A stretch of DNA of 64,000 nucleotides, from positions 2,790,001-2,854,000 of the forward strand of contig CP154954.1 in the NCBI GenBank assembly GCA_039621445.1, given 5' to 3'. A program made the position numbers and the translations under genes. Under the pieces are notes generated by a model, which did no database searches, was not told where the DNA came from, and saw only the letters and a list, made by a program, of their open reading frames with translations. Every line of letters begins with the position of its first letter. Within the stretch, counting starts at the first letter, position 1. The stretch comes from Euglena gracilis (Eukaryota; Euglenida; Euglenophyceae; Euglenales). Shown piece by piece: positions 1 to 10,474 of this stretch.

Positions 1-480
1 GGGCTTTCCAGCAACCGACCCATGAAATGGACCCCCGGTCTTATTTTTGGGGGGGGTTTAGTTTCTGAGACATGACAGTGTCCCGGAGGGGTTGTTTGGG
101 TCCCCAGAAGAAGCTTGCGATCCAGTTGCCACCACCCTTACAATTTTAAACCTTACATTTCCCATCCAGGTTGGTAAGTGTTTCCTGACACTTTCAGCAA
201 ATTGTGCCTATCAGCCTATTGTTCTTTTTCATCATTATTTATGTGTGTATGATTTTTTATTTGATTATTTTGTGTATGATTCTTTCGTCTGATTTGTCAA
301 CGTTCATGTCAATGAAATTCAAAGCTGTCATCCGTCGAAAAAGCCCGATTGATTTTGCTTCCGGGCCCCGATGCTAAAACGAGAGGGTTGCCACATGACT
401 GAAAGTACCATCCTGTCCATGGAGTTGTCTCCTGTCTGGAAAAGTCTTCTTCGGAGGACAGTGGCGCTGCTGTCTCTCAG
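1..480. other. No gene recognised; sirtuin intron or upstream DNA
   Basis: Nothing codable is recognised. The NAD-binding Gly-rich motif that must precede the first visible sirtuin exon is not here, so the 5' end of that gene lies upstream of the window. The last bases form a plausible splice acceptor (pyrimidine tract then CAG at 478-480). Confidence 0.4.
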
Positions 481-584
481 GCCACAAGCCCACGACGTAC
501 CAGGAGTTTGTGAAGTCGCCCGAGAAGCGGCAGCGATATTGGGCGAGGGCATACCTCGGCTGGGACCGGTTTGCCCAGGCAAAG
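481..584 (+). CDS. Sirtuin exon (helical part of NAD-binding domain), 5' partial gene
   Basis: First visible exon of a SIR2-family NAD-dependent protein deacylase. It encodes a peptide containing GHKPTTYQEF, QRYWARAYLGWDRFAQA. The RYWAR..GW.RF signature is typical of class II sirtuins (mitochondrial SIRT4 type and bacterial relatives). It begins after a CAG acceptor with two bases completing a Gly codon and ends in phase 0 at AAG before GTTTGT. The upstream Rossmann-fold exon(s) with the GAGIS-like motif are outside the window, so the gene is 5' truncated here only by the window edge. Third codon positions are strongly G/C, unlike the flanking intron. Family assignment is confident; the exact subclass is inferred from the RYWAR motif. 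Confidence 0.85.
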
Positions 585-841
585 GTTTGTCTCCCCCCTG
601 TTTCCTTTCTTGAAAATATAGTTCCCAGCTTTTTTTTGGCCTCCTTTTGCAACATACTTGGAGGGTTGGAACCGCCGAGCAAGGTCGGGCTGGCAGTGCT
701 CGGTTGGCTGGGATGGCTGCTTGCAGGACAGGGGATGACAACTCTTTGATGACAATGACGAGACACGGGATGACAATAGCAAGTGCTTTGTGGTCCTCGG
801 ATGTGAGCCGGCTCTCCCCCTCCACCCCCCTCCCCCCACAG

Positions 842-889
842 CCAAACGCCATACACTTCGCCCTGGCCGAGTTGGAGGCACGCGGACGG
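842..889 (+). CDS. Sirtuin exon (PNAxHxALAELE helix)
   Basis: A 48-bp exon encoding PNAIHFALAELEARGR, the conserved helix that immediately precedes the TQNVD motif in sirtuins. Acceptor CAG at 839-841 and donor GTCCAC give phase 0, matching the previous exon. Joining to the next exon is not clean: the acceptor at 1401-1402 leaves one base before the frame, so either the donor is one base upstream (a non-GT site) or the acceptor differs. The homology leaves no doubt that both pieces belong to the same protein. Confidence 0.8.
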
Positions 890-1402
890 GTCCACCACAC
901 CCAACGCTGCCCCTGGACGAACGAATCGTGGCCATCCAGTCCCACCCCCCGTCCTGTGCAATTCTCACCCCCACAAAACGATCACAGAGCCCAGAAGACA
1001 CTGTCGGCCCAACATGGCAGCTTGGCCACTTTGGAAAGCTCCACAGATTTGTCACCCGGTTTGCACTCGCTGCCTCATGGACCGGGGGGGGGGGCAGATA
1101 CGTAGGTCCTTCCCCCCGCCGCCATGGGAAGTTCCCAGTGAAGGTTTGCGCCGTGCATTTTAAGCTGGCGGTTTTTTGATTTCCCAGACCCAGAACTGCA
1201 CGTGAAATTGTTTTGGTTTTATATGGTTGTGTGCTTGCTATTTTTTTTGTGCTTATCGACGGCCATTGAAGTTGAAGCAGAAGCGAACGAACCTGTTCGG
1301 TGACCACTTCCCTGGGGGGGGGGGTGAGCAAACCATGGCTGCCAGCCCCGGAACGGACACACGGACCGGCTCACTCTCCCGCCGGCCGCCGTGGCGCGGC
1401 AG

Positions 1403-1508
1403 CGGTGGCGCTGTGCTCACGCAGAACGTGGACGGGCTGCACACGGCGGCGGGCAGCCGGGCCGTCACGGAGCTGCACGGCAACGCCCGCTCCGTAGTCT
1501 GCCTCCAG
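1403..1508 (+). CDS. Sirtuin exon (TQNVDGLH catalytic motif, first zinc Cys)
   Basis: Encodes the catalytic heart of the sirtuin: LTQNVDGLH (NAD binding), then ELHGN with the catalytic histidine, and ends in VVCLQ, whose Cys begins the first zinc-binding CxxC. It ends in phase 0 at CAG before GTCCCT. The next exon begins TGC (Cys), completing the CLQC pair. The residues needed for deacylase chemistry in this segment are intact. The enzyme family transfers acyl or ADP-ribosyl groups using NAD; SIRT4-type members act in mitochondria, but no targeting sequence can be assessed because the N-terminus is missing. Confidence 0.88.
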
Positions 1509-4334
1509 GTCCCTTGCCCCATCCCTCACCGCTGTGATGGGGGGCCAGGACGTCTTAGCAGGACCTTTAAGCTGTAGGAACCCATCCCCCCCGGGGGGGG
1601 GGTGGCTTTTCCAGCCAGCCCATATTTTCCAGCCTCTGAGCTGGACCCAGGGATATGAAGGCTGTCAGTATTGGGTATGGGGGGCGACCCCCCCCCCCGG
1701 GCGGGCGGTGAGGTGGGGGTGTAAGGGGTACCTGGCCATACAGCAAACTGGGCCAGAAGCGAAGTTAGCGCCGGCCATGAACAGAGACACAGCCACAGTG
1801 CAACTAGGGGGGCGGTAAGGTGATAGGGGGGATCTGGATCCCCCCCCATGTGTTGGAGGGGGATCTGGATCCGGACCCCCCCTCCTCGGCAGGTTCCAAA
1901 AAAAGCGTGAACTTTTTTCCAGTGCTGCCACCGGAAAATGAGCAAAAAAAACACGTTTTGCTTCACTTTTGAGCACATTGCCTACCTTTTGATGTTTTTG
2001 TGTTTTCCAAGTCAGAAGTGTTCAAATTTTTTTTAAAAAAACATTTCAAAGAAAAATCAGGGATGTCCAACAATTTTGGCCTTGTATCTGGCCCTTTGCC
2101 TGTCCACAAAACCAAAAAAATTCCGGACCCATATCAGTTTCGATGTGGGGGGGGCTACCCCCCCCAAGGCTTCCCACCAGGCTTTTGCTTAAGGGATTGC
2201 AGTACCCCCCGGGGGGGGGGCTGGACTGCAGCTAGTCCAAATTTGGCTAGTGGGTTTTCTAGCAGCCCCCCCCCCCCCGGGGGGGTCTGCTAGCAGGGCT
2301 AGCTAGTGGAAATTTTTTTTCCAGTGACCGGCGCGAAGCGCCGAAAATTTTTTTGGGACCCCCAAAAATGGCCAAAAATGCCCGTTTTTGGCCATTTTTG
2401 GGAATTTTTGGAACAAAATCAGCCAAAAACCTGTTAAAAACCTCATTTTTCCTCCAGCGCACAGCGCCGGAGGAAAATTTTTTTTTCCAGTCCGGGGGAC
2501 CCCCGGGGGACCCCCACCCCCCCCCCCCCCCCGGGGGGGAGGGGGGGTCTAGCTAGTCCACTTTTTCCAGTGTCCAGCCGATTGGCTAGCCAGTACCCCC
2601 CCCCCCCCCGGGGGTCCTTAAGCAAAAGCCTGCTTCCCACACATCCCCCAGAGGTACGCTTGAGCCCTGTGGGGGGCCTCTCAGATCTGGTTGGGTCGAG
2701 CAACGACATGAAACAGGGCAGTGTCCATGGGTTTGGTGGCAATTCGTGCCCCAAGGCAAATGCGACCGGATTGACACGAGAGGGCACCCCTTCAGGTCGA
2801 CCCTTCCACCACCCTTTGCACTTCACCCAACGCCAAATCCATCCACTGCGCCCTGACCGAATCGGAAGCACGCGAGCTCCGTCGGTGTCCAATTGCCCGA
2901 TGCCGCCGTCGGCAGCCACATTCCAAGTTGCTGCATCCCCTCCCTTGGCTGCACCCACTTATCGGGCCACAAATTGAAGGTCGCCGAAGGTCACAGGCCA
3001 CCCCAAAAAGTTTGATTTCCCCCCCAGTATAAAGCCTGAGGGTTTTGAAATCCTGTCCAAATTTGAAGCCGGGGGGCTTTTGTATTTGGGGGGGTATTTA
3101 GGCATGCCGCGATTTCCAGTGCGTATCTTCTTCCCACGGGGGGGGGGGAGTGACCTTTGGGTGATAAGGTGGGCATCACAGAGGAGGGGGACAACTGCCC
3201 GCCCCGAAGTGGTCCAGAGCTCCTGGGCACCCCAAGACCCTTCCCAAAGGATCAGGTTTTTTTCTTCGACGCTCCAGCCGAAGGAAGCTCAGGGTTCTGG
3301 CATATTTCTACCAAATAATCATCCGTGTTAGCTTTTTGGTCGATTTTCAAGGGTGAACAAATGCAGCAGGGAGCTCCCCTGGCAGCTGGAGGGGGGGGCA
3401 TTGGAGTGTTCCAAGGGGGGGGGGTGACAGGGCCACCCGGTACCACTTCTCGACGTTTTGGTCCGGCGGCCCGGGAAGCGCAGCCAAAGTGGACATCTTG
3501 CACTGGATTCGGGGAGGCTGTTGTCCTGTTTATAGGAATGGGATCGGGGTTGGGATCGGCGTGCCGAAATTGGTCAACTTCAGGGTCCAAGTTAGGCCGG
3601 AAGAAATGTCTACGTTCGAGAAAATTTTTGGAAATAAATTTTAGCAAAAAAAATTGTTCGAATTCTGCCTAAATTCCTGACTGCGTCCAAAATGCGGCCT
3701 CACTTTTCCCAACTTCCTAAAAATGGGAGCCTACCGGGAGTCAGGCCGGAACCCTGACCCCAACTTTGACTTTCCCTAAACGTGGAACTGGGTGGCCCCA
3801 TATGCCCTCCTCCCCCCCGGTGCACCCCCGCCCCCCCCCCCCAAAGGGCGTTAAGGTGCTTTCTGCCACAAATTCATCCGGACGGGTTGCAGCAATGCAG
3901 CAGGAATGTGGCCATCGAAGGTGGCATCGGGAGCTCGCGTGCTTCCGATTCGGCCAGGGCGAAGTGGATGGATTTGGCTTTGCGGCGGGGGTTGAAGTGC
4001 AAAGGAGGCGGGGGGTCGACCTGAAGGGGTGCCCACTGTTACGAATTGCCACCAAACCCATGGACGCCCGAGGTGACAGCTACCCAAGGGAGGCAACTTC
4101 CGGTCCTCTGATCGGGAGAAACGGCAGTGCATTTTTTCGCCAAATTCCCAAAGAAACTTTCAAAGACGTGTCCTTTCGGGGGGGGGGTGATTATTGGAAT
4201 AGGAAAACGTGTACACACAATGGCCATGCGCGTGAATGCAGCCATGCAACAAAGTGTTTTGTTGTCGACGATGGTGGGCGATGCTGGACCCTGGGCCAGG
4301 GTTGACCAGAGGTACTCGCCCCCCCCCCCCCCAG
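1509..4334 (+). other. Large sirtuin intron rich in C/G palindromes and a fold-back element
   Basis: A 2.8-kb intron with many homopolymeric C-run/G-run palindromes and a complete fold-back element (2178-2632). Diverged copies of a CTCCGTCG/GCATCGGGAGCTCGCGTGCTT-type segment near 2,870 and 3,925 are also present. Open frames across it lack the third-position G/C bias of the exons. No separate gene is recognised. Confidence 0.6.
2170..2640. mobile_element. Fold-back DNA element with 8-bp TSD CTTCCCAC
   Basis: The element proper spans 2178-2632 (455 bp). Its 17-bp ends are CAGGCTTTTGCTTAAGG and the inverted CCTTAAGCAAAAGCCTG, identical to each other. It is flanked by perfect 8-bp direct repeats CTTCCCAC at 2170-2177 and 2633-2640. 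Inside lie CnGn palindromes, CTAGCTAGTCCA-like steps that also pair with each other, and a GGCGCGAAGCGCC hairpin followed by AAAATTTTTT. It has no coding capacity, so it is a non-autonomous transposon. It lies within a sirtuin intron. Confidence 0.9.
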
Positions 4335-4393
4335 TGCGGCGCTGTTTCGCCGCGGACGGAGCTGCAGCACCGCATGGCCGCCGCCAACCCACG
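4335..4393 (+). CDS. Sirtuin exon (CGA...LQxRxxxxNP segment)
   Basis: Begins TGC GGC, supplying the second Cys of the first zinc knuckle (previous exon ends CLQ, so CLQCGA). It continues SPRTELQHRMAAANPR, matching the class II sirtuin zinc-domain segment. The preceding acceptor is a long C-run followed by CAG (4332-4334). The end is chosen at 4393 (phase 2) because that joins in frame to the next exon. An alternative donor after TGG at 4397 would keep the conserved NPxW tryptophan but in phase 0. Confidence 0.75.
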
Positions 4394-5152
4394 GTGGGTG
4401 GGCCAGGCCTTAGCTTGAGGATTGCCCCCGGAGGCGGGCGGCTGGTCTGCAACCCGTCCAAACACCGGCCGGTGGGATTTGTATTGGACCACCCCACCAC
4501 TCTGGGGCTGCAGTGAGGGTCTGCTCTTAACCCCAGCCAAAACGCCAGCTTTGGGCATTTTTGGGGGTTTCGGGAATAAAATTTGCTAAAAACACACTTG
4601 ATTTCCGCATCGGTGGCTGGAGGAGGTATTTTTTTTTTTTGCAGCCGGGCTGACACCCCGACGTGGCGGGGGAGGTTCGGGCCGAGCCAGTGGTGTTCCG
4701 AGCCCCAGCCAGGGGTCCTGGAGCAGACGCCTGGGGTGGGCCATGGGCTGCGGGACTGGGCCCAAATGCGGCCCGACGGGGACGCCGAGAGCAGCCTGGC
4801 CGAGGCCCCTGCCCCGCGGGGCAAGCGCCCTTCCCCCCTCCCCCCGCATCTGGCCGGGCGGGGGACAGGCTTAAACTCCCGGACCCTCCCCGATACCCCA
4901 GCCCATACCAGCCCACATCTAAACAATGCGCTTTGGTTTGAGGTCCCAGAACAACCCCCCAATTATGACATTCTTCCATTGAATATTTCCAGAATAGAGA
5001 ACACATGTTAAAATAAACTTACAGAAGTGAAAATAAATATGCACCTGATGACGTTCAGCTCCTCGGTTTGAGCGTCCAATACACAGTGTGTTAGGTATTC
5101 GCCGGAGGGGTTCATTACATACAGGGTGCTGCAAAACTGCCCCGGCCTCGAG

Positions 5153-5270
5153 TGCGGGCGCCGCGGCTGACCCCCAGCTCTTCGCCGTGCCTGACTGCAC
5201 GGCGTGTGGCGGCGTGCTGAAGCCGCACGTCGTGATGTTCGGGGAGAGCATCCCCAAACACGTTGTGCAG
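5153..5270 (+). CDS. Sirtuin exon (second zinc CxxC and LKPHVVMFGE)
   Basis: Encodes a peptide with VPDCTACGGVLKPHVVMFGE followed by SIPKHVVQ. This is the second zinc-binding CxxC and the LKPxVVxFGE motif that is invariant in sirtuins. The end at CAG is followed by GCGTGG, so this intron would use a GC donor. Comparison with the family suggests that 8-10 residues (helix before the ADxLLVLGTSL strand) are missing before the next recognised exon, so a microexon may exist in the following intron. Confidence 0.85.
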
Positions 5271-6333
5271 GCGTGGCAATGCTGGCTGTTTATAATGATA
5301 ATTATTGCATTATATTTACCTCCCCCCCCCCTTGTCTAAGCACCACCCTTGTCTAAGCACCACCCCCCCGGTTCTTACCCATCTTTTTACAGGTCATCGT
5401 CACGGGGAGGTTTATTTTGTGTGCATTTTTAAGGGAAATTTCTCAGAAATTTCGAAGTTTCTCCACCTTATGAGCCCTGATTTAGAGAGGTATTGTTTAT
5501 TTCTGCATCCAAAGGTGTGTAAGTTCCAGGGACCTCAAATTAAGGGTAATTTTGCCTTCGGCGCGAAGCGCCGGATGCAGTCAAAATTTTCCCCCTTGTC
5601 TGCACACCCCCCTGGTTCTTACCCATCTTTTGGTTCTTAGACAATGAGGTTATAAAATATGTAATTAGATATAATAATTATAATCAATAATATAATAATT
5701 ATATTATTATATTATAATAATAAAAATTAAATAGTCATATGTTATTATAAATGATTTTCTGCATTTATTGTATTTATTATATTTATACATTATATTTTGC
5801 ATAATATTTTTTATTTGATATCATCATTCGCATACTGAATCTGAAATTCATGCAAAATGTGAGTCGTTTGACAACAAGAGACAGGACGTTCTCTGGCAAA
5901 TCTTTCCAAGTCTTGTCGCCAAGAGCCGGTGTTTCTCTCAGAACTCCGACCCCATTTCGTCCCTTCGTCCCTGCCCAATCCATGACCTTTCTCTTGTAGT
6001 GCGGCTACGAGCAGTCCAGGCTGGCTCCTCCACAGCTTGCTGGCATAGGGCAGGGGGGAATCGATAACCGCAGTTTGCCGCAATTTGCCCGCTGGCCTCC
6101 GATATCAATTCCCCCTCTGACGTGGGGCGTTTCTGATGCATAGAATGCCGGTCTGTTTTGGAACAGAATACGCGGTACTCTGCCGCCCCCACAGGGTGCG
6201 TGTGGTGGTAGTGTGGCCAACTGAAAAGGCGTGTTGCTGCTTGTCCGTTGCTGGCAAGGGACCGGCATTTGCCCCAAACGGCCTCGCTGGGGGATGGCTC
6301 TCCGGTGGGGGCGGTCTGCCCCCGCTGGACCAG
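5271..6333 (+). other. Sirtuin intron with AT-rich block
   Basis: The intron contains an inverted TTGTCTAAG/CTTAGACAA pair (about 5330 and 5635) surrounding C-runs and a GGCGCGAAGCGCC hairpin, plus a 150-bp AT-only block (about 5650-5820). A short sirtuin exon is expected somewhere here but I could not identify it. Confidence 0.4.
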
Positions 6334-6386
6334 AGTGACTTACTCCTGGCCCTGGGCACGTCGCTGCAGGTCCCGTCCATCTTTCG
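6334..6386 (+). CDS. Sirtuin exon (LLLALGTSLQV strand)
   Basis: Encodes SDLLLALGTSLQVPSIF, the Rossmann strand and GTSL loop that contacts NAD in sirtuins. The AG at 6332-6333 is the acceptor (phase 0, matching the previous exon). The donor CG/GTATGC leaves two bases that join the first base of the next exon to give Arg. Confidence 0.82.
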
Positions 6387-6506
6387 GTATGCCCTCGGCC
6401 CAAAGTGTCGGGGCCCCCCTTCTTTTGTTCTTAAATAACACACTATTTTTTTGATTGGCACCTTCTCTGGTGGGCTGAAGTCAATCTGGTTCACATCTGT
6501 CCTATC

Positions 6507-7204
6507 CAGGGTTTTTTTTTAGTCTTGGACCACGGGGGGGGGGTAGGGTGGGTGTCCGGCCGAGCCCGGGGGGGGGGGTGAGATAATACTTTTCGGCGGT
6601 GAAATTTTTTTGAAAAGGTGCTATTTTTAGCATTTTTCGCGATTGTTTGGCCATTTTCGGGGAAAATTGAGTGGGTCCCCCGGGACCCCACCCCCCGGCC
6701 CCCCAGGGGGTGGGTGCAGGGTTCGATATAAGGAGGGCGTACATGGTTTAGGTGGGGGGGGTGTCCCCCCCACCCCCCCCCCCCCCTCCTGGCCCGCAGG
6801 GGGGGGCCCGCACCCCCCCCCCCCCCACCTGCAAGGGGGGTCCGGACCGACCCTCGGGGGGTACCCGGGACCCCCCCCCAAAAAGGGTCAATTTTTTCCT
6901 CCGGCGCTTTGCGCCGAAAATTTTTTGCATTTTTGGCCAATTTTTGCCCAAAAAGTGCCCAAAATGGCACTTTTGGTCGTTTTGGGGGGTCAAAATTTTT
7001 CGGCCCGGCGCTTCGCGCCGGGCCGAAAATCGGTCACCCTGACCGCGCCACTGTTTAGGTGGGGGGGGGGGGGGTGTCCCCCCCCACCCCCCCCCCACCT
7101 GAGCCCGCAGGGGGGGGTCCGGACCACCCCCCCTCCTCTCCTTATATCGAACCCTGGGTGGGTGGGGGGACCTTCCCTTCCCCCCAGGTCTTAAAAAAGC
7201 CCTG
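6507..7204. mobile_element. Outer fold-back element, imperfect 8-bp TSD
   Basis: Ends CAGGGTTTTTTTTTAGTC and the inverted GGTCTTAAAAAAGCCCTG. The flanking 8-mers are GTCCTATC (6499-6506) and GCCCCATC (7205-7212), 6 of 8 identical. The interior has C/G runs and the tract of GGCCATTTT-type words. It is interrupted by a second, younger element (6717-7156). It lies in the last sirtuin intron. Confidence 0.75.
6709..7164. mobile_element. Nested fold-back element with perfect TSD GGTGGGTG
   Basis: The element proper spans 6717-7156 (440 bp). Ends are CAGGGTTCGATATAAGG and CCTTATATCGAACCCTG, a perfect 17-bp inverted pair. The TSD GGTGGGTG is at 6709-6716 and 7157-7164. The interior has two GGCGC...GCGCC hairpins (about 6901 and 7006) and C/G-run palindromes. 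It is inserted into the outer element 6507-7204. Confidence 0.88.
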
Positions 7205-7239
7205 GCCCCATCTCCTGCGTATCCCCTGCCATGGCCCAG

Positions 7240-7378
7240 GTACATCCGCCACGCCCACGCCAACAAGGTGCCCATCGTCATCGCCAACGTTGGGCCCACG
7301 CGCGGCGACGACCTGGCCTGCCTGAAGGTGGAGGCCCGCTGCGGGGAGGTCGCCGCCCACCTGCGCTCCTGCGCGTGA
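7240..7378 (+). CDS. Sirtuin terminal exon with stop codon
   Basis: Final exon: one base completes Arg, then [37 protein letters not shown] and a short tail ending LRSCA before TGA at 7376-7378. The VPIVIANxGPTRGD segment and the EARCGEV helix match the sirtuin C-terminus (last Rossmann strand, adenine-pocket loop). Acceptor CAG at 7237-7239. Joined with the preceding exon it gives a continuous, phase-correct C-terminal domain, so the 3' end of the gene is well supported. Confidence 0.88.
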
Positions 7379-8373
7379 CACTGCGTCATACCGAACCCTG
7401 TTTCCGTTTCACACAACACAGCACACACAACTGCAAAATACCCCTCCCCCAGACTGTTTGGTCGAGAGCCCTTGGCGTCTCATCATCCTCCTGCTTGACC
7501 CCCCCATTTGGGTGCCTATCACCCCCCTGCCAGGTTGTTGATGTTCCATGTGAGACATGCCCAAGCTTCGTGTGAAACATGTCTTCTGGCGCAGTCAGGA
7601 CACCCAGTGGTCAAAGTTTTCACAGTTGCCCCTGCGGTCGTAGGGCACAAGACCGCATCCTGAATACATTTGACGGATCTCGGCGCAACTGCTTGGGACT
7701 GTCAAAAAGTGGTAACTTTGTGCGGTTCGATTTGTCCTATTGGGCGGAATTTTGGCCTAAGATCAGGTATCATTTGATTCGAATTCTCTCAATAAAAAAA
7801 ACACCTAGGATTACGCGGTATGCGGTCGCCCCAGCTGAAACCCTGACCCCATCAGGAGGATACCAACTTAGGCGGCCTGATCTCGCACTTGGTTGCGCAA
7901 AATCCAATCCTGAGTTATGAATAAATTACATCCAATCTGTTCCTGGAAATGAAGGCACTTTATAGGTATACTTCAGACTCTTTATGGGTTGGACAATGAA
8001 GATGGCGCCCCTTCCCCCACGTTTTACAGCTTCTTGTAAATGTCTGCCAAGTAATCCCCCAAAGGCCTCCAAAATGAACAAACCTTCTTATGAGGAGAAA
8101 GAAGGTCGAGCTTGTTTTTTTTCAACACAACGTCACAAAGACAGTTAGTGGTAATGATAAATCTTGTTTTCAGGATCCACCATTGGTTTGAATACAAATG
8201 AGCTTTGGTGCTCCAGAAATGAACGTGAACAAAAAAATAATCTCTGTAAAAAGAGTCGGGGGCTTGATGGCTTTGCTTTTCACCCAGTTTCAGCCTGCTG
8301 TTCCCTTCACCGTTTATGTTATTGGTTTTTTTGGTCTGCAGCCGGCATGGCTCTCCGCTGATGCTCTTCTCCG
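7379..8373. other. Intergenic region between sirtuin and ubiquitin-like gene
   Basis: About 1 kb without G/C-biased coding frames. It should contain the sirtuin 3' UTR and the promoter/5' UTR of the next gene. No confident promoter motif is seen. Confidence 0.4.
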
Positions 8374-8471
8374 ATGGAAAACGGCGAAGTGGCCATTTCC
8401 ATCGAGGGCCCCGCGGTCTTGCATTCCGCGGCGCCCAGCGGTCTGCCCATTCGCTTCTTCGTGGCGGTGAC
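8374..8471 (+). CDS. Ubiquitin-like domain protein, exon 1 (start)
   Basis: ATG at 8374 opens a frame beginning MENGEVAISIEG and reaching GLPIRFFVAV. These form the first beta hairpin of a ubiquitin-like fold when joined to exon 2. The end at 8471 is chosen because it gives phase 2, which exon 2 (one extra base) requires. That donor would be GC (GCTGTCC), and the family does not dictate another. The whole five-exon model (8374-8471, 9846-9931, 11122-11224, 12064-12184, 12323-12409) is phase-consistent and predicts 164 residues. Confidence 0.65.
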
Positions 8472-8990
8472 GCTGTCCCGTGGACAGGGCGGCTGTGTGC
8501 GGGGTGGGGGATGGCGGCCAAGGCAAACACATCTCGTTGTAGCACAGTTACGGCATCGGCATCTGTCATTCCACGAGTCATACATCTCATTGAGGTTTTG
8601 CAGTGGGTGCCGACCCCCTCCCCCCCCCTCCCGGTCTTAAAAAACCCCTGTTTGTGATGGTTTTCTAGATTTCTTTGATGTGAATTGGTTTCCATTTTGG
8701 ACAAACAGGGTGATAAATACGTAGCCATTTTTTTTCTGTGCAACTGAGGACTGTGACCATTTTTGAATACCTTTTTATTTTGTACCGGTGGCAAGGTTCT
8801 GTCAGCTGCTGATGGAACCCGATCAACCACCTCTTTAAGGACCCCAGGGGGATTGCTGGAGTGCTGAAAATTTGGGCTGGCTGTCCAGCCCTTCTGGCTG
8901 GCTGGGCTAGCAGCGACCCCTGGCAGGGGGGGGAGAGCTGCTGGGCCAAACAAAGTTTGGTAGGTTGACTCAGTTTTTGACAGGGATGGG

Positions 8991-9439
8991 ATCATATCCA
9001 GGCATTTGCGTAAGGGATTGCAGTACCCCCCCGGGGGGGGTGGACAGCAACTAGTCCAAATTTGGCTAGTGGGATTTCTAGCAGACCCCCCCGGGGGGGG
9101 GGTTTGCAAGCAGGGCTAGCTAGTGGAAATTTTTTTTCCAGTGACCGGCGGCGCGAAGCGCGGAAAATTTTTTTTGGGACCCCCAAAAATGGCCAAAAAT
9201 GCCCGTTTTTGGCCATTTTTGGGAATTTTTGGAACAAAATCAGCCAAAAACCTATTAAAACCCTCATTTTTCCTCCGGCGCTGTGCGCCGGAGGAAAATT
9301 CTTTTCCAGCCCCCCCCCCCCCCCCCCCCCCCCCCGGGGGGGGAGGGGGGGTTCTAGCTAGTCCATTTTTTCCAGTGTCTAGCCGATTGGCTAGCCAGTA
9401 CCCCCCCCCCGGGTCCTTAAGCAAATGCCTGATCATATC
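8991..9439. mobile_element. Fold-back DNA element with perfect TSD ATCATATC
   Basis: The element proper spans 8999-9431 (433 bp). Ends are CAGGCATTTGCGTAAGG and CCTTAAGCAAATGCCTG (one mismatch). The TSD ATCATATC is at 8991-8998 and 9432-9439. The interior is closely related to the element at 2178-2632 (same GCGCGAAGCGC hairpin and CCAAAAATGGCCAAAAATG block), but the terminal 10 bp differ. It lies within intron 1 of the ubiquitin-like gene. Confidence 0.92.
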
Positions 9440-9845
9440 GCGCCCCAGTATTCTGTTCTGTTATCTTTTTCTCTGCCACCATGTTGTTGGGTCGCTACTT
9501 TCCTCTTTGTCTTCCCCCCCTCCTCTGCCATCCCCCTACCAAAGCCTAATCTCTTCAAAATTGGCTTCACCTTGAATCCTTGTGGGATTCTACCTTGGCC
9601 AAAACAAAGACTATATCACAGTTCTCACATCATTGACCCTGCTCATGATCGTTCGGAAACCCGCCCATCTGAAGGCCCTGTGGTGGTGCGCTTTGGCAGG
9701 TGACTCCCTCATTGTTCCCATTTTGGAGGTCCTCGTGAAACACACACGAAACGGTCCACACTGGGAAACGATCCCCCCCCCCTTCGGAGAAACATTCACC
9801 AGAAACATCAGAAATACACGGAATCCATCCGCTGCTGTTCCTCAG

Positions 9846-9931
9846 GCACGAGAGCATTGGCGACCTAAAGGACCACCTCCGGCAAACCGTCCTGCCGGAG
9901 GGCAACTGGAATGTGCGACTGGTGGTGCAAG
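9846..9931 (+). CDS. Ubiquitin-like domain protein, exon 2
   Basis: Encodes HESIGDLKDHLRQTVLPEG then NWNVRLVVQ. This corresponds to the ubiquitin strand 2/helix 1 signature (x-S-I-x-x-L-K-x-x-L) followed by strand 3 (VRLVVxG, equivalent to QRLIFAG in ubiquitin). Acceptor CAG at 9843-9845, donor AAG/GTCCGA. It is in phase with exons 1 and 3. Confidence 0.8.
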
Positions 9932-9968
9932 GTCCGACGGTGTTGTGTCTTCCTCTTGGCGCTCTACC

Positions 9969-10474
9969 ATTTCCACCATACATCTCTTTAAGGACCCCGG
10001 GGGGGGGTTGCTGGGCTAGGGCTAGAAATTTGGCTGGCTAGAAATTTGGGCTGGCTAGAAATTTGGGCTGGCTAGCCCCCCCCCCCCCCCCGGGGGGGGG
10101 GGGGGGGCTGGACCCCGGCTGGACCCGAACCGGGCGAGCTGACTGATATCAGAAAACTGCCCAAAAATGTCCTGCAGAACACAGTTTTGAAAAAATGGTG
10201 CATCTGAAACCCCCCAAAAATGGCCCAAATGCCCCACAAACCACATAGTTAGCCACTTTTGAACACAGTTTTTCAAAAAATTTCGGCGCTTGCGCCGAAA
10301 ATTTTTGGGCTGGACCCCCAAAAAGGGGCTGGCTAGCTAGGGCTAGCAGCACCCCCCCCCCCCCCCCCGGGGGGGGGGGGGGTGCTGCGGCTGGGCTGGG
10401 CCCAAATCGGGGCTGGCTGCACCCCCCCCCCCCGGGGGGGTTCGCAAAACCTTAGAGAGATGTATGATTTCCAC
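9969..10474. mobile_element. Fold-back DNA element with perfect TSD ATTTCCAC
   Basis: The element proper spans 9977-10466 (490 bp). Ends are CATACATCTCTTTAAGG and CCTTAGAGAGATGTATG (one mismatch). The TSD ATTTCCAC is at 9969-9976 and 10467-10474. The interior has C/G-run palindromes, GGGCTGGCTAG steps and a GGCGCTTGCGCC hairpin. The terminal sequence is unlike the CAGG ends of its relatives. It lies within intron 2 of the ubiquitin-like gene, 45 bp after exon 2. Confidence 0.9.
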
